DNA from: an uncultured Lachnospiraceae bacterium
GTDB lineage: Bacteria; Bacillota; Clostridia; Lachnospirales; Lachnospiraceae
Length of the DNA: 64,000 nucleotides
Direction of reading: 5' to 3'
Assembly: GCA_910586315.1 (NCBI GenBank)
Contig: CAJUIP010000011.1
Coordinates: forward strand, 19,185 to 83,184
A program made the position numbers and the translations under genes. Shown piece by piece: positions 42,358 through 52,022 of the stretch. The notes below the pieces were generated by a model. That model did no database searches, was not told the origin of the DNA, and was given only the letters and a program-made list of their open reading frames with translations. Position 1 is the stretch's first letter. Each line of letters opens with the position of its first letter.

Positions 42358-44292
42358 GTGATTGAACCAATGAGTTTCATCAGTATCTCCGGACCAAAGG
42401 ATGAATTCGACCATATGGTCAACGAAATTTTGTCCAACTATGAAATCCATCTGGAGGATGCACTTACAGAATTAAAATCTGCATCCAAGCTGGTCTCCTT
42501 TCCCGGAACCAATCCATACCGGGATCCGTATGAAAAGGGAAAGAGGCTGTTGGCCCAATATGAAAATCTGTATACTATAAAAAATCCGTCTGCGGCCCGG
42601 GAGCCATCCATGACCATAAATGAAGCTTCCGCTTTTCTGGAGAAAACGGACCAGGATATACAGGAATATGGCAGGAAAAAAGAGGAATTGAACGAAAAGG
42701 TAAAGGCTCTCCATGCTTCCTATGAGCTGGTTCATCTTTTCGAGGGGCTGGATTTCAACATCCCCGCCATTCTTCAGTTCCGGCATGTAAAATACCGTTT
42801 TGGCCGGATTCTGAAGGCATTATATCCACAGCTTGAGAGCTTTGCAGAAACCTCTGATGATACGATTTTATGTAAGTGCCATGAGACAGAGCATTATATT
42901 TCTCTGCTTTATTTTGTACCGGAGGTCGTTTCTGAGCGAATCGACGCCGCTTTCTCATCTCTTCAGTTCGAGCAGATTTTCCTTCCCGACGAATACGACG
43001 GCACCCCGAAGGAAGAAGCGGAAAGACTTCAGAAGGAACTGGCAGAAAGTAAAGCGCTGTATGAATCGCTTGAGGAGGAAGAGCATAAATACTTCCTGAA
43101 CTGCCAGGCAGGCCTCCAGACAGCCATGACTGTTTTGGAATCCTATTACACCAATTTCAATATACGCCGGTATGCGGCTCTGACCAATGAAAAAGAACAC
43201 CCTTTCTACATTCTCTGCGGCTGGATGGCCTCAGAGGAAGCGGCAAGACTTCAGGAACAGCTGCGTTCTGAGCCCAACACCTTCCTTGTCATTGAAGGAG
43301 GAAAAGATCATGTGACCAGCACTCCCCCCACAAAGCTTAAAAATCCGCCTCTTTTAAGACCGTTTGAAATGTTTGTAAAAATGTACGGCCTTCCGGCCTA
43401 TGGGGAATTTGATCCAACTCTGTTAATCGCCATAACGTATTCCATCTTCTTTGGCTTCATGTTCGGGGACGCGGGGCAGGGACTTTTGCTTTGCATCAGC
43501 GGCTTCCTTCTTTACAAAATGAAAGGGCTGAATCTGGCGGCCATTGTCTCCTGCTGCGGCTTTTTCTCTGCCATATTTGGATTTATGTTCGGCAGTGTAT
43601 TCGGATTTGAGGATATCATTCCGGCGCTATGGCTAAAGCCTGCCGCCGCCATGACAACGCTTCCCTTTGTGGGCCGTTTAAACACAGTATTTATAGTGGC
43701 TATCGCCGTCGGTATGGGCGTTATTCTTCTTACCATGGCGCTCAATATGATCATAAGCTTCAAAAACCGAGATACCGAAAAAACATGGTTTGACACCAAC
43801 GGCCTGGCCGGATTTATTTTTTACTTCAGTCTGGCCGCCACCATTTTCCTTTATATGAGCGGAAATGCCCTTCCAGCCACAGTGATTCTGGTAATCATGT
43901 TCCTTATCCCTCTTTTGCTCATTTTCCTGAAGGAACCGCTTACCGCGATGGTTGAAAAGCGCTCGGAAAAAATTTCCGGCGGCCTTGGCATGTTTTTTGT
44001 AGAAGGATTTTTTGAACTGTTTGAGGTTCTTTTAAGCTACTTTTCCAACACCCTTTCGTTTGTCCGTGTGGGCGCCTTCGCGGTAAGCCACGCAGCCATG
44101 ATGGAAGTTGTTTTGATGTTAGCAGGCGCTGAAACAGGAAACTTAAATCTTCTTGTGGTGATATTAGGAAACTTGTTCGTCTGCGGAATGGAGGGCCTGA
44201 TTGTGGGAATCCAGGTACTCCGTCTGGAATATTATGAATTATTCAGCCGCTTCTATAAAGGAACCGGACACGAATTTAAACCATCATTTTAA
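42358..44292 (+). CDS. ntpI: V-type ATPase subunit I (membrane stator)
   Basis: 644 residues from GTG 42358, with GAAAGGGGG eight bases upstream. An N-terminal cytoplasmic half with coiled coil is followed by seven or eight membrane segments containing YSIFFGFMFGDAGQGLLL and SFVRVGAFAVSHAAMMEV. The late Arg in the VRVGAF helix is the conserved residue of the ion half-channel. It forms the ion path together with the K ring. Confidence 0.94.
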   Translation: MIEPMSFISISGPKDEFDHMVNEILSNYEIHLEDALTELKSASKLVSFPGTNPYRDPYEKGKRLLAQYENLYTIKNPSAAREPSMTINEASAFLEKTDQDIQEYGRKKEELNEKVKALHASYELVHLFEGLDFNIPAILQFRHVKYRFGRILKALYPQLESFAETSDDTILCKCHETEHYISLLYFVPEVVSERIDAAFSSLQFEQIFLPDEYDGTPKEEAERLQKELAESKALYESLEEEEHKYFLNCQAGLQTAMTVLESYYTNFNIRRYAALTNEKEHPFYILCGWMASEEAARLQEQLRSEPNTFLVIEGGKDHVTSTPPTKLKNPPLLRPFEMFVKMYGLPAYGEFDPTLLIAITYSIFFGFMFGDAGQGLLLCISGFLLYKMKGLNLAAIVSCCGFFSAIFGFMFGSVFGFEDIIPALWLKPAAAMTTLPFVGRLNTVFIVAIAVGMGVILLTMALNMIISFKNRDTEKTWFDTNGLAGFIFYFSLAATIFLYMSGNALPATVILVIMFLIPLLLIFLKEPLTAMVEKRSEKISGGLGMFFVEGFFELFEVLLSYFSNTLSFVRVGAFAVSHAAMMEVVLMLAGAETGNLNLLVVILGNLFVCGMEGLIVGIQVLRLEYYELFSRFYKGTGHEFKPSF

Positions 44293-44337
44293 AATGAATT
44301 TTTTTATAAGAAGAAATTTTGAAGGAGGTCAAACATC

Positions 44338-44766
44338 ATGACAATTACAGTAAAAATACTTTTAACCGCCGCGCTGATTCTGAGCATTGCTGTTCCTTTC
44401 GGCGCATTCGCCGCAGGGGAAAAGACAAAAGGCAGATATAAAGCGGCAATTGCTGCCAATGCTTTCTTATTTTTCGGCACCATGGTATTTGCCGTCTGCG
44501 TCCTGTTTAGCGGAAATGCCTATGCAGCAGAGACAGCCTCTGCCGCTGGAAACGCCGCGGGTCTTGGATATATTGCCGCAGCCCTCTCCACCGGGCTTTC
44601 CTGTATCGGCGGCGGTCTTGCCGTATCAGCTGCAGCTTCTGCTGCCCTGGGAGCCATCAGTGAGGATTCTTCCATTCTTGGTAAGTCCTTAATCTTCGTT
44701 GGACTGGCCGAGGGCGTGTGCCTGTACGGGTTGATTATTTCCTTTATGATTATTGGTAAACTTTAA
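44338..44766 (+). CDS. ntpK: V-type ATPase proteolipid subunit K
   Basis: 142 residues with four hydrophobic segments, so a double hairpin. The second hairpin has the ion-binding Glu in FVGLAEGVCLYGLIISFMI and the Gly-rich helix LSTGLSCIGGGLAVSAAASAA is shared with other K subunits. The first hairpin lacks a clear carboxylate. Na+ versus H+ cannot be decided from what I see. GAAGGAGGT precedes the ATG. Confidence 0.92.
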   Translation: MTITVKILLTAALILSIAVPFGAFAAGEKTKGRYKAAIAANAFLFFGTMVFAVCVLFSGNAYAAETASAAGNAAGLGYIAAALSTGLSCIGGGLAVSAAASAALGAISEDSSILGKSLIFVGLAEGVCLYGLIISFMIIGKL

Positions 44767-44780
44767 TCAGGGTCTGTGCC

Positions 44781-45089
44781 ATGAGAATGTATTTAATCAG
44801 CGACAACACCGATACGCTCACCGGAATGCGTCTGGCGGGGATAGAAGGTGTCGTTGCTCACAGTCATGAAGAAGTAAAAAACGCACTGGATACAGCCCTT
44901 TCCAAAAAAGACATTGGAATCCTCCTTCTAACGGAAGCCCTGGGGCGGCAGTTTCCTGATCTGGTGAAAATCGTACGCTCCGAGCACAAAATGCCCCTCT
45001 TGATTGAAATTCCGGACCGTCACGGTACCGGGCGCCGGCCGGACTTTATTACTTCTTATGTAAATGAAGCCATTGGCCTGAAACTTTAG
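44781..45089 (+). CDS. ntpG: V-type ATPase subunit F
   Basis: 102 residues with the small alpha/beta fold of F subunits (YLISDNTDTLTGMRLAGIEG and IGILLLTEALG). It sits in the central stalk near subunit D. The gene order K-F-E-A-B-D is usual in Clostridia. Confidence 0.9.
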   Translation: MRMYLISDNTDTLTGMRLAGIEGVVAHSHEEVKNALDTALSKKDIGILLLTEALGRQFPDLVKIVRSEHKMPLLIEIPDRHGTGRRPDFITSYVNEAIGLKL

Positions 45090-45106
45090 GGAACGAGGTG
45101 ACTGTT

Positions 45107-45694
45107 TTGACAATTGAACATAAATTAGCACATTTTGAGGAAGTCTGTACCCACGATGCCCAGGAAAAATACGAAAAGGACATTTCTGATTATGCTGCCC
45201 GTCAGGAATCCCTGCTTGCCGAACACATGGAGCATGCAAAAAAACAAGCGGAATTAAAGCTTCAGACAGAGGCAGAAAAAATACGCCGTGAAACCAACAA
45301 AAAGCTTTCTGTGTCTCAGATTGCCATTAAACGTGCATACAGTCAAAAGCAGGACGAACTCCAAGGAAAAATCTTTTCTGAACTTCGTGACCGCCTGGCG
45401 CGTTTCATGGAAACACCCCAGTATGAAGCCCTGTTGGAGGCGCAAATTCGGAAGGCAAAGGAATTCGCAGGAAAAGAAGAGCTTTACATCTATATCGACC
45501 CCGCTGACGAAGAGAAAAAGCAGGAATTGGCTCTCCATACCCAGTGTGATATCCGTATCAGTCAGTACCCCTTCCTCGGCGGCACAAGGGCCGTCATTCT
45601 CTCAAAAAACGTACTCATTGACAATTCTTTTGAGACAAAACTTAAAGAAGCCGGAGAAAACTTCCAGTTTGTTTTAGGAGGAAAGGAATCATGA
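45107..45694 (+). CDS. ntpE: V-type ATPase subunit E (peripheral stalk)
   Basis: 195 residues. I chose TTG 45107 because GAGGTG lies seven bases upstream; GTG 45098 overlaps that site. A long N-terminal helix is followed by a compact C-terminal domain (YIYIDPADEEKKQEL, GTRAVILSKNVLIDNSF). Its stop overlaps the start of subunit A by four bases (ATGA). Confidence 0.85.
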   Translation: MTIEHKLAHFEEVCTHDAQEKYEKDISDYAARQESLLAEHMEHAKKQAELKLQTEAEKIRRETNKKLSVSQIAIKRAYSQKQDELQGKIFSELRDRLARFMETPQYEALLEAQIRKAKEFAGKEELYIYIDPADEEKKQELALHTQCDIRISQYPFLGGTRAVILSKNVLIDNSFETKLKEAGENFQFVLGGKES

Positions 45695-47457
45695 CAGCAT
45701 CAGGAAGCATTTATGGAATCAACGGTCCCATCATCTATCTGAAAGGAGATGATGGATTCCAGATGAATGAAATGGTCTATGTGGGGCAAAACAATCTGGT
45801 GGGGGAAGTCATCGGGCTCACTTCTGAGCGTACCACCATTCAGGTTTATGAAGAGACTACCGGCTTAAAGCCGGGAGAACCGGTAACCGGAACCGGGGCT
45901 CCCGTATCCGTCACCTTGGCCCCAGGAATCATAACAAATATTTTTGACGGTATTGAACGTCCCCTAAGCGCCATAAAGGAATCCAGCGGATGCTACATCG
46001 ACCGCGGCGTCCATGTTTCTCCCTTAAACATCAGCAAAAAATGGCCTGCCCATCTGATTGTGCAGCCAGGACAATATGTTTATCCCGGAACCATCCTGGC
46101 AGAGGTCCCGGAAACCAGGGCCATTACACACAAAGTCATGGTTCCTCCTGATGTGGAAGGCCATGTTCTTTCTGTTGTACCGGATGGAGAGTATACCATA
46201 GAAGAGCCCCTTGTGACCATACAGAAAAAAGATGGTTCCGAGGCCGTTCTTACCATGACCCAGAAATGGCCCATCCGTGTTCCAAGACCCACAAGCCGCC
46301 GTTATCCGGCCTCACGCCCCTTAGTCACCGGCCAGAGAATTGTGGATACTCTGTTTCCTCTCGCCAAAGGCGGAACGGCTGCAATTCCCGGCGGGTTCGG
46401 CACAGGAAAAACCATGATGCAGCACCAGATTGCCAAATGGTCGGATGCGGACATCATTATTTACATTGGCTGCGGTGAACGTGGAAATGAAATGACCCAG
46501 GTTTTGGAAGAATTCTCTGAACTTGACGATCCAAGAACAGGAAATCCCCTGATGGAACGGACCACACTCATTGCCAATACATCCAATATGCCTGTAGCGG
46601 CCCGTGAGGCAAGCCTGTATTCCGGCCTGACTCTGGCAGAATACTACCGCGACATGGGATATCATGTCGCCATTATGGCAGATTCCACTTCCCGTTGGGC
46701 GGAAGCGCTCCGCGAGCTCTCCGGCCGTCTGGAAGAAATGCCCGCCGAAGAGGGATTCCCGGCTTATCTGGCCTCCCGCTTGTCCCAGTTTTATGAGCGT
46801 GCCGGAATGGTCCAGAACTTAAACGGTACCGAAGGTTCCGTTTCCATCATCGGAGCCGTATCGCCCCAGGGCGGCGACTTTTCTGAACCCGTGACCCAGA
46901 ACACCAAACGATTCGTCCGCTGCTTCTGGGGACTGGATAAAAGCCTGGCCTACGCAAGGCATTTCCCGGCCATCCAGTGGCTCACCAGTTATTCAGAATA
47001 TTTATCCGACTTATCCGGCTGGTATGCGAACCATGTGGATGAGGATTTTGTGGAAGACAGGAACGAGCTGGTGGCTCTGTTGAACCAGGAAAGCAGCCTG
47101 ATGGAGATTGTAAAGCTCATTGGCGCCGATGTTCTTCCTGATGACCAGAAGCTGGTGCTGGAGATTGCCAAGGTAATCCGTCTGGGATTTTTACAGCAGA
47201 ATGCCTTTCATAAGGACGACACCTGCGTGCCTTTAAAGAAGCAGTTTAAAATGATGGAAACAATCCTTTATCTCTATAAAAAATCCAGGGCTTTAATTTC
47301 CATGGGAATGCCTGTGTCTGTCTTAAAGGGAGAAAAAATTTTTGAACATATTATTGCCATAAAGTACGATGTGCCCAATGATAGTCTTGAACTGTTTGAC
47401 GACTACAAAAAGCAGATTGACGAGTTTTATAATTCTGTCATAGAGCGGAACGCATAA
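45691..47457 (+). CDS. ntpA: V-type ATPase catalytic subunit A
   Basis: 588 residues. The non-homologous insertion of A subunits is present (IVQPGQYVYPGTILAEVPE). P-loop PGGFGTGKTMMQHQ near residue 235, Walker B region YHVAIMADSTSRWAEALRE, and GSVSIIGAVSPQGGDFSEP. It hydrolyses or makes ATP together with B. Confidence 0.97.
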   Translation: MTASGSIYGINGPIIYLKGDDGFQMNEMVYVGQNNLVGEVIGLTSERTTIQVYEETTGLKPGEPVTGTGAPVSVTLAPGIITNIFDGIERPLSAIKESSGCYIDRGVHVSPLNISKKWPAHLIVQPGQYVYPGTILAEVPETRAITHKVMVPPDVEGHVLSVVPDGEYTIEEPLVTIQKKDGSEAVLTMTQKWPIRVPRPTSRRYPASRPLVTGQRIVDTLFPLAKGGTAAIPGGFGTGKTMMQHQIAKWSDADIIIYIGCGERGNEMTQVLEEFSELDDPRTGNPLMERTTLIANTSNMPVAAREASLYSGLTLAEYYRDMGYHVAIMADSTSRWAEALRELSGRLEEMPAEEGFPAYLASRLSQFYERAGMVQNLNGTEGSVSIIGAVSPQGGDFSEPVTQNTKRFVRCFWGLDKSLAYARHFPAIQWLTSYSEYLSDLSGWYANHVDEDFVEDRNELVALLNQESSLMEIVKLIGADVLPDDQKLVLEIAKVIRLGFLQQNAFHKDDTCVPLKKQFKMMETILYLYKKSRALISMGMPVSVLKGEKIFEHIIAIKYDVPNDSLELFDDYKKQIDEFYNSVIERNA

Positions 47458-47471
47458 GGAGGAATGTGGAA

Positions 47472-48848
47472 ATGGCAGTTGAATATTTAGGCTTAAGCTC
47501 CTTAAACGGTCCTCTCGCCGTTCTGGAGGGCGTTTCCGGGGCTGCCTATGACGAAATCGTGGAAATGACCGTAAACGGGAAAGAAAAAAAGCTGGGGCGA
47601 ATCATCGAAGCCTATGAGGATAAAGCTGTCATCCAGGTGTTTGAAAATACGGAAAACATGGCTCTCAGGAATACCCACACACGGCTCACCGGACATCCCA
47701 TGGAAATTGGTGTTTCTGTGGACATGCTTGGGCGTACCTTTGATGGGATCGGAAATCCCATCGACGGCCTTGGCCCCGTTCTGGCGGAAAAAAAGCTGGA
47801 CGTGAACGGAAAACCGTTAAATCCGGTAGCCAGAGAGTATCCGAGGAACTATATCCGCACGGGAATTTCCGCCATCGACGGCCTTATGACCTTAATCCGC
47901 GGCCAAAAGCTTCCGATTTTTTCCGGCAACGGCCTGCCCCATGACAGGCTGGCGGCCCAGATTGTCATGCAGTCCTCTCTGGGCGACAATTCGGATGAAA
48001 AATTTGCTGTTGTTTTTGCCGCAATGGGGGTAAAGTACGATGTGGCAGAATATTTCGAAAGAACCTTCCGGGAAAGCGGCGTTCTGGACCATGTAGCCAT
48101 GTTCATCAATCTGGCCAATGACCCTGTGGTGGAGCGTCTTATTACTCCAAAGGTGGCCCTTACGGTTGCCGAATATCTGGCCTTTGAAAAGGGCATGCAT
48201 ATTCTTGTTATATTGACAGATATGACCTCCTACGCGGAAGCCATGCGTGAGGTTTCCTCATCCAAGGGAGAAATTCCCTCCAGAAAAGGGTATCCGGGTT
48301 ACCTTTACAGCGATCTGGCTTCTCTTTATGAACGTGCCGGGATTGTTGCAGGTGTAAACGGCTCTGTGACGCAGATTCCCATTCTGACTATGCCAAACGA
48401 TGATATTACTCATCCGATTCCCGACCTGACCGGATATATCACAGAAGGGCAGATTGTTCTGGACCGCGCTCTCCATGGCCAGTCGGTGTACCCGCCCATA
48501 AACGTTCTTCCTTCCCTGTCAAGACTTATGAAGGATGGTATCGGCGAAGGCTTCACGCGAAAGGACCATCAGGATGTGGCAAACCAGCTTTTCTCCTGTT
48601 ACGCCAAGGTGGGGGACGCAAGAGCTTTAGCCTCTGTAATCGGAGAGGACGAACTTTCTTCGCTGGATAAAAAATATCTTGAATTTGGCAAGGAATTTGA
48701 ACATCGGTTTGTTGGTCAGGATATCCATGATAACCGCACCATTTTTGATACTTTAACGATTGGATGGGAGCTTTTAGGACTTCTTCCAAGAGAAGAGCTC
48801 GACCGGATTGACACGAAAATTCTGGACCAGTACTATCATGCCTCATAA
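47472..48848 (+). CDS. ntpB: V-type ATPase regulatory subunit B
   Basis: 458 residues from ATG 47472, with AAGGAGG nine bases upstream. Related to A but without the P-loop; GNGLPHDRLAAQI replaces it, as in other B subunits. It carries VILTDMTSYAEAMREVSS and SLSRLMKDGIGEGFTR. Confidence 0.96.
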   Translation: MAVEYLGLSSLNGPLAVLEGVSGAAYDEIVEMTVNGKEKKLGRIIEAYEDKAVIQVFENTENMALRNTHTRLTGHPMEIGVSVDMLGRTFDGIGNPIDGLGPVLAEKKLDVNGKPLNPVAREYPRNYIRTGISAIDGLMTLIRGQKLPIFSGNGLPHDRLAAQIVMQSSLGDNSDEKFAVVFAAMGVKYDVAEYFERTFRESGVLDHVAMFINLANDPVVERLITPKVALTVAEYLAFEKGMHILVILTDMTSYAEAMREVSSSKGEIPSRKGYPGYLYSDLASLYERAGIVAGVNGSVTQIPILTMPNDDITHPIPDLTGYITEGQIVLDRALHGQSVYPPINVLPSLSRLMKDGIGEGFTRKDHQDVANQLFSCYAKVGDARALASVIGEDELSSLDKKYLEFGKEFEHRFVGQDIHDNRTIFDTLTIGWELLGLLPREELDRIDTKILDQYYHAS

Positions 48849-48860
48849 GGAGGAAATATT

Positions 48861-49481
48861 ATGAATCCTAATACATTTCCCACCAAAGGCAACCTGATTC
48901 TCGCAAAGAACTCCCTGGCCCTGGCCACCCAGGGATATGAACTCATGGACAAAAAACGAAATATCCTGCTGAGGGAACTCATGGGGCTCATCGACCAGGC
49001 CAGAAAAATCCAGTCGGAAATTGACGCCACCTTCACTGCTGCCTATCAGGCCCTGCAAAAAGCCAATATCGAGCTGGGAATCCGGTTTGTCGAAGAAATT
49101 GCTGATTCGGTTCCGGTAGAGGATTCTATAAGAATCAAGGTACGCAGCATTATGGGAACGGAAATTCCTCTGGTGGAGTATGAAAAGAAAGAAAAACAGC
49201 GGCCGCCTTATTCTTTTTACAGCACCAGTGATTCTCTGGATGAAGCCTGTCTGGCTTTTGAACGGGTCAAAGAACTGACCGCCAGGCTTTCCATGACGGA
49301 AACATCCGCCTATCGTCTGGCCGAAAGCATCAAAAAAACACAGAAGCGGGCCAATGCTCTAAAGAACATTACAATCCCCTCCTACCAGGCTCTTGTCACC
49401 GACATCACCAACGCCCTGGAAGAAAAGGACCGGGAAGAATTCACTAGGTTAAAAGTTATCAAACGGAGCGCTACAAAATGA
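48861..49481 (+). CDS. ntpD: V-type ATPase subunit D (central shaft)
   Basis: 206 residues, long antiparallel helices. The start PTKGNLILAKNSLALATQGYELMDKKR is split here as NLILAKNSLALATQGYELMD, and the end is RANALKNITIPSY. It is the rotor shaft. The stop overlaps the next gene start by four bases. Confidence 0.94.
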   Translation: MNPNTFPTKGNLILAKNSLALATQGYELMDKKRNILLRELMGLIDQARKIQSEIDATFTAAYQALQKANIELGIRFVEEIADSVPVEDSIRIKVRSIMGTEIPLVEYEKKEKQRPPYSFYSTSDSLDEACLAFERVKELTARLSMTETSAYRLAESIKKTQKRANALKNITIPSYQALVTDITNALEEKDREEFTRLKVIKRSATK

Positions 49482-50221
49482 ACAGAACCGCAAGAAACAA
49501 AAAAACCGGATTTTTATATGCGATTGGCATACTCTGCGCCTTTTGTCTTATGCTGGTGTTTTTAATCACGGCCGTAGAAGCGGTCGCCTATTGGACGCCG
49601 GGATATTACGAAAAGGAATATACCAAATATCAGGTATTGAATGACCTCCCGGAAATGACCATGGAAGACCTCCTCACAGTAACAGACGAAATGATGGCAT
49701 TTTTACGGGGAAATCGGGAAGATCTCCATGTATTTACTACAATGGGAGGAGAATACCGGGAATTTTTTAACGCCCGTGAAATTGCACATATGGAGGATGT
49801 GCAGACATTGTTTATCGGCGGATTATGGAGCCGGCGCATTGGCCTTCTCATTACGGCTGTCTGTGCAGTGTTTCTCTGGCTATGGAAGGATTCCCGGGCG
49901 GACAGAAAAAAAATCCTTTCCACTGCCATTCCTGCCTCTCTTTGTGTGGGAACCGGAGTATTTTTTACTGTGGTTCTGGTTCTCATTGGGATCATATCCA
50001 CGGATTTTTCTAAATATTTTATTATTTTTCACCACATTTTCTTTAATAACGATCTGTGGATTCTGGATCCAAGAACAGATATGCTTATTAACATTGTCCC
50101 GGAGCCGTTTTTTATGGATACTGCTCTTCGAATTGCCATTGTGTTTGCTGTTCTGGTTCTTGTATTTTTAGGAATTAATTTATTCTTCTGGATACGGAAT
50201 TCCCGCCGGAGCAGATTTTAG
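49478..50221 (+). CDS. TIGR01906/DUF1461 integral membrane protein
   Basis: 247 residues with about five membrane segments and the family stretch YTKYQVLNDLPEMTMEDLL shortened here, followed by a loop with EYREFFNAREIAHMEDV. Found in many Firmicutes, function unknown. Translationally coupled to the ATPase operon, so possibly co-expressed with it. Confidence 0.85.
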   Translation: MNRTARNKKTGFLYAIGILCAFCLMLVFLITAVEAVAYWTPGYYEKEYTKYQVLNDLPEMTMEDLLTVTDEMMAFLRGNREDLHVFTTMGGEYREFFNAREIAHMEDVQTLFIGGLWSRRIGLLITAVCAVFLWLWKDSRADRKKILSTAIPASLCVGTGVFFTVVLVLIGIISTDFSKYFIIFHHIFFNNDLWILDPRTDMLINIVPEPFFMDTALRIAIVFAVLVLVFLGINLFFWIRNSRRSRF

Positions 50222-50239
50222 TAACAGTTACAAAATTCC

Positions 50240-50268
50240 TTTACATGTCCTGTAAATTCCTTTATAAT
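50240..50268 (+). promoter_or_regulatory. Predicted promoter of the DD-carboxypeptidase gene
   Basis: TTTACA (50240-50245), a 17-base spacer and TATAAT (50263-50268), about 95 bases before the gene. The leader contains a palindromic repeat. Confidence 0.75.
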
Positions 50269-50340
50269 GGTTTCGTGGCTTTGCCGCGCGCTTCTTGTCC
50301 GCAGTACGCGGACAAAAAGCGGAAAGGCTGAACGGTCACA
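50266..50340. repeat. Partial copy of the palindromic repeat family
   Basis: CGCTTCTTGTCCGC pairs with GCGGACAAAAAGCG, followed by GGAAAGGCTGAACGGTCAC, resembling the right arm of the units at 37308-37618. It lies in the leader of the next gene and could fold in the RNA. Confidence 0.6.
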
Positions 50341-50363
50341 TAAAACCAATAAGGACTTTTTAT

Positions 50364-51908
50364 ATGAAAAAAATCTTTAGCATCCTTCTCTGCCTTTCCC
50401 TGTTTTTGGGATGCCTACCGGCTGATAAGGCATGGGCAGCTGCAGAATGGCCTTCTGGCATCTCCATCTCTGCCGACGGGGGAATCGTTATGGACGTCAA
50501 CTCCGGCGCGATCCTGTACGGTAAAAATATAAATGAATCTTACTATCCGGCCAGCATCACAAAAATCCTCACAGCCCTCATTATCATTGAAAACTGTGAT
50601 CTGGATGATACTGTCACTTTTTCACATACGGCAGTCAACACCCTGGAGCCAGGTGCAACCATCCTTGGAGCACGGACCGGAGACCGGTTAAGCGTCCGGG
50701 AGTGCCTTTACGCGCTGTTACTTCAGTCCGCAAATGAGGTTGCAAACGCTCTGGCAGAACATTGCTCCGGCAGTATTGAAGCCTTTGCGGATCTCATGAA
50801 CCGAAAGGCCGAATCCCTGGGCTGCACGAACTCTCATTTTGCAAACCCCAGCGGCTTAAACAACGAAAACCATTATACTTCCGCCTACGATATGGCTCTG
50901 ATCTCACAGGCCGCCTTTGAAAATCCTACCTTTGTGGAAATTGACTCCACCACGTATTATGACGTCACGCCAGGACAGCTCCAGCAATATCCCAATGGCT
51001 GGCGGTATTACGCTCACCACAGGATGCTGAAAAAAAATGACTCCGTCTATTATGACGGGATCATCGGAGGAAAGACAGGCTATACCTCCCTGGCAGGCAA
51101 TACTCTGGTAACCTGTGCAGAACGGGACGGGCTCAAATTAGTTGCCGTAGTTTTAAATGGACATCAGACCCACTATACTGATACCAAAACACTTTTAGAT
51201 TTTGGTTTTCAAAATTTCAAATCCATCGCCATTGCAGATAAAGACAGTACTTATCAAAAAATAGAAAATGATCTGACTATTTCCGGAATTATTCCCGGTG
51301 AATCCACCCGGCTTTCCATTGATAAAGGAAGTGTCATCACACTTCCCAATGGCGGTGATTTTTCTGATGTAACCTCTTCTTTAGACTATAATTTAAAGGG
51401 AAGCGCTCCTGATGCAGCTGTTGCCCGCATTGATTATATGTATGGAGATAAAAAAGTAGGACAGGCTTTCCTTGAGGCCAATACCATTCCCGGTTTTACT
51501 CCAGGAATCATAGAAGCGCTGGAATCCTCCGGAGATTCCGGGGCAATCGCCACCATCGAAGTAACTGCAAAAGCCACAGAAGCTCCTGATCCGGCCCGGA
51601 TGGACCAGCCCGGAGAAAGCCAGACTACTGACTCCTCCGAAAAAGTGTCCTTTGCTTTTTCCATACTCAAAAAGGTTCTGTTTGTAATAGCCGTTCTGGC
51701 CGTCATTGGAGCCCTCATCTTTGGGATTCTTTCATACCGGGAATATCGGGTACAAAAAGAACTCTCTCTTCGCCGTGAACGCCGTGAAAACCGCCTGAAA
51801 CGGTGGGGATATTCCGTCACGGAATTCGATATGATTATGGAAGAACATCTTCGCTCAAAAAACAAATATACAAAGCGCAGCTTCTGGGACCGTCTTCGGC
51901 GGAAATAG
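50364..51908 (+). CDS. D-alanyl-D-alanine carboxypeptidase (DacA/DacF-like)
   Basis: 514 residues from ATG 50364 (AAGGAC upstream). A signal peptide ends near DKAWAAA. The serine peptidase motifs are S64-ITK-67, SAN at 122-124 and KTG near 232. After a beta-rich C-terminal domain comes a membrane segment (VLFVIAVLAVIGALIFGIL) and a long Arg-rich cytoplasmic tail. It trims the stem peptide of peptidoglycan. The transmembrane anchor replaces the usual amphipathic helix. Confidence 0.93.
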   Translation: MKKIFSILLCLSLFLGCLPADKAWAAAEWPSGISISADGGIVMDVNSGAILYGKNINESYYPASITKILTALIIIENCDLDDTVTFSHTAVNTLEPGATILGARTGDRLSVRECLYALLLQSANEVANALAEHCSGSIEAFADLMNRKAESLGCTNSHFANPSGLNNENHYTSAYDMALISQAAFENPTFVEIDSTTYYDVTPGQLQQYPNGWRYYAHHRMLKKNDSVYYDGIIGGKTGYTSLAGNTLVTCAERDGLKLVAVVLNGHQTHYTDTKTLLDFGFQNFKSIAIADKDSTYQKIENDLTISGIIPGESTRLSIDKGSVITLPNGGDFSDVTSSLDYNLKGSAPDAAVARIDYMYGDKKVGQAFLEANTIPGFTPGIIEALESSGDSGAIATIEVTAKATEAPDPARMDQPGESQTTDSSEKVSFAFSILKKVLFVIAVLAVIGALIFGILSYREYRVQKELSLRRERRENRLKRWGYSVTEFDMIMEEHLRSKNKYTKRSFWDRLRRK

Positions 51909-51929
51909 CAGACAAAAAATGTACACTTT

Positions 51930-51994
51930 TGTGCACACTCGCGCCTGGCGCAGGCACATAGCGCCAGACTTCCTTTTTCACGCGAGTGTGCACA
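51930..51994. repeat. Cruciform-like inverted repeat between convergent genes
   Basis: TGTGCACACTCGCG (51930-51943) and CGCGAGTGTGCACA (51981-51994) are perfectly complementary, and CTGGCGC/GCGCCAG nests inside. It may terminate both convergent genes. Similar GCACTCGCG-type motifs occur near 58900-59000. Confidence 0.7.
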
Positions 51995-52022
51995 CACGCA
52001 CAAAGTGCCTTTTTCATTTCTC

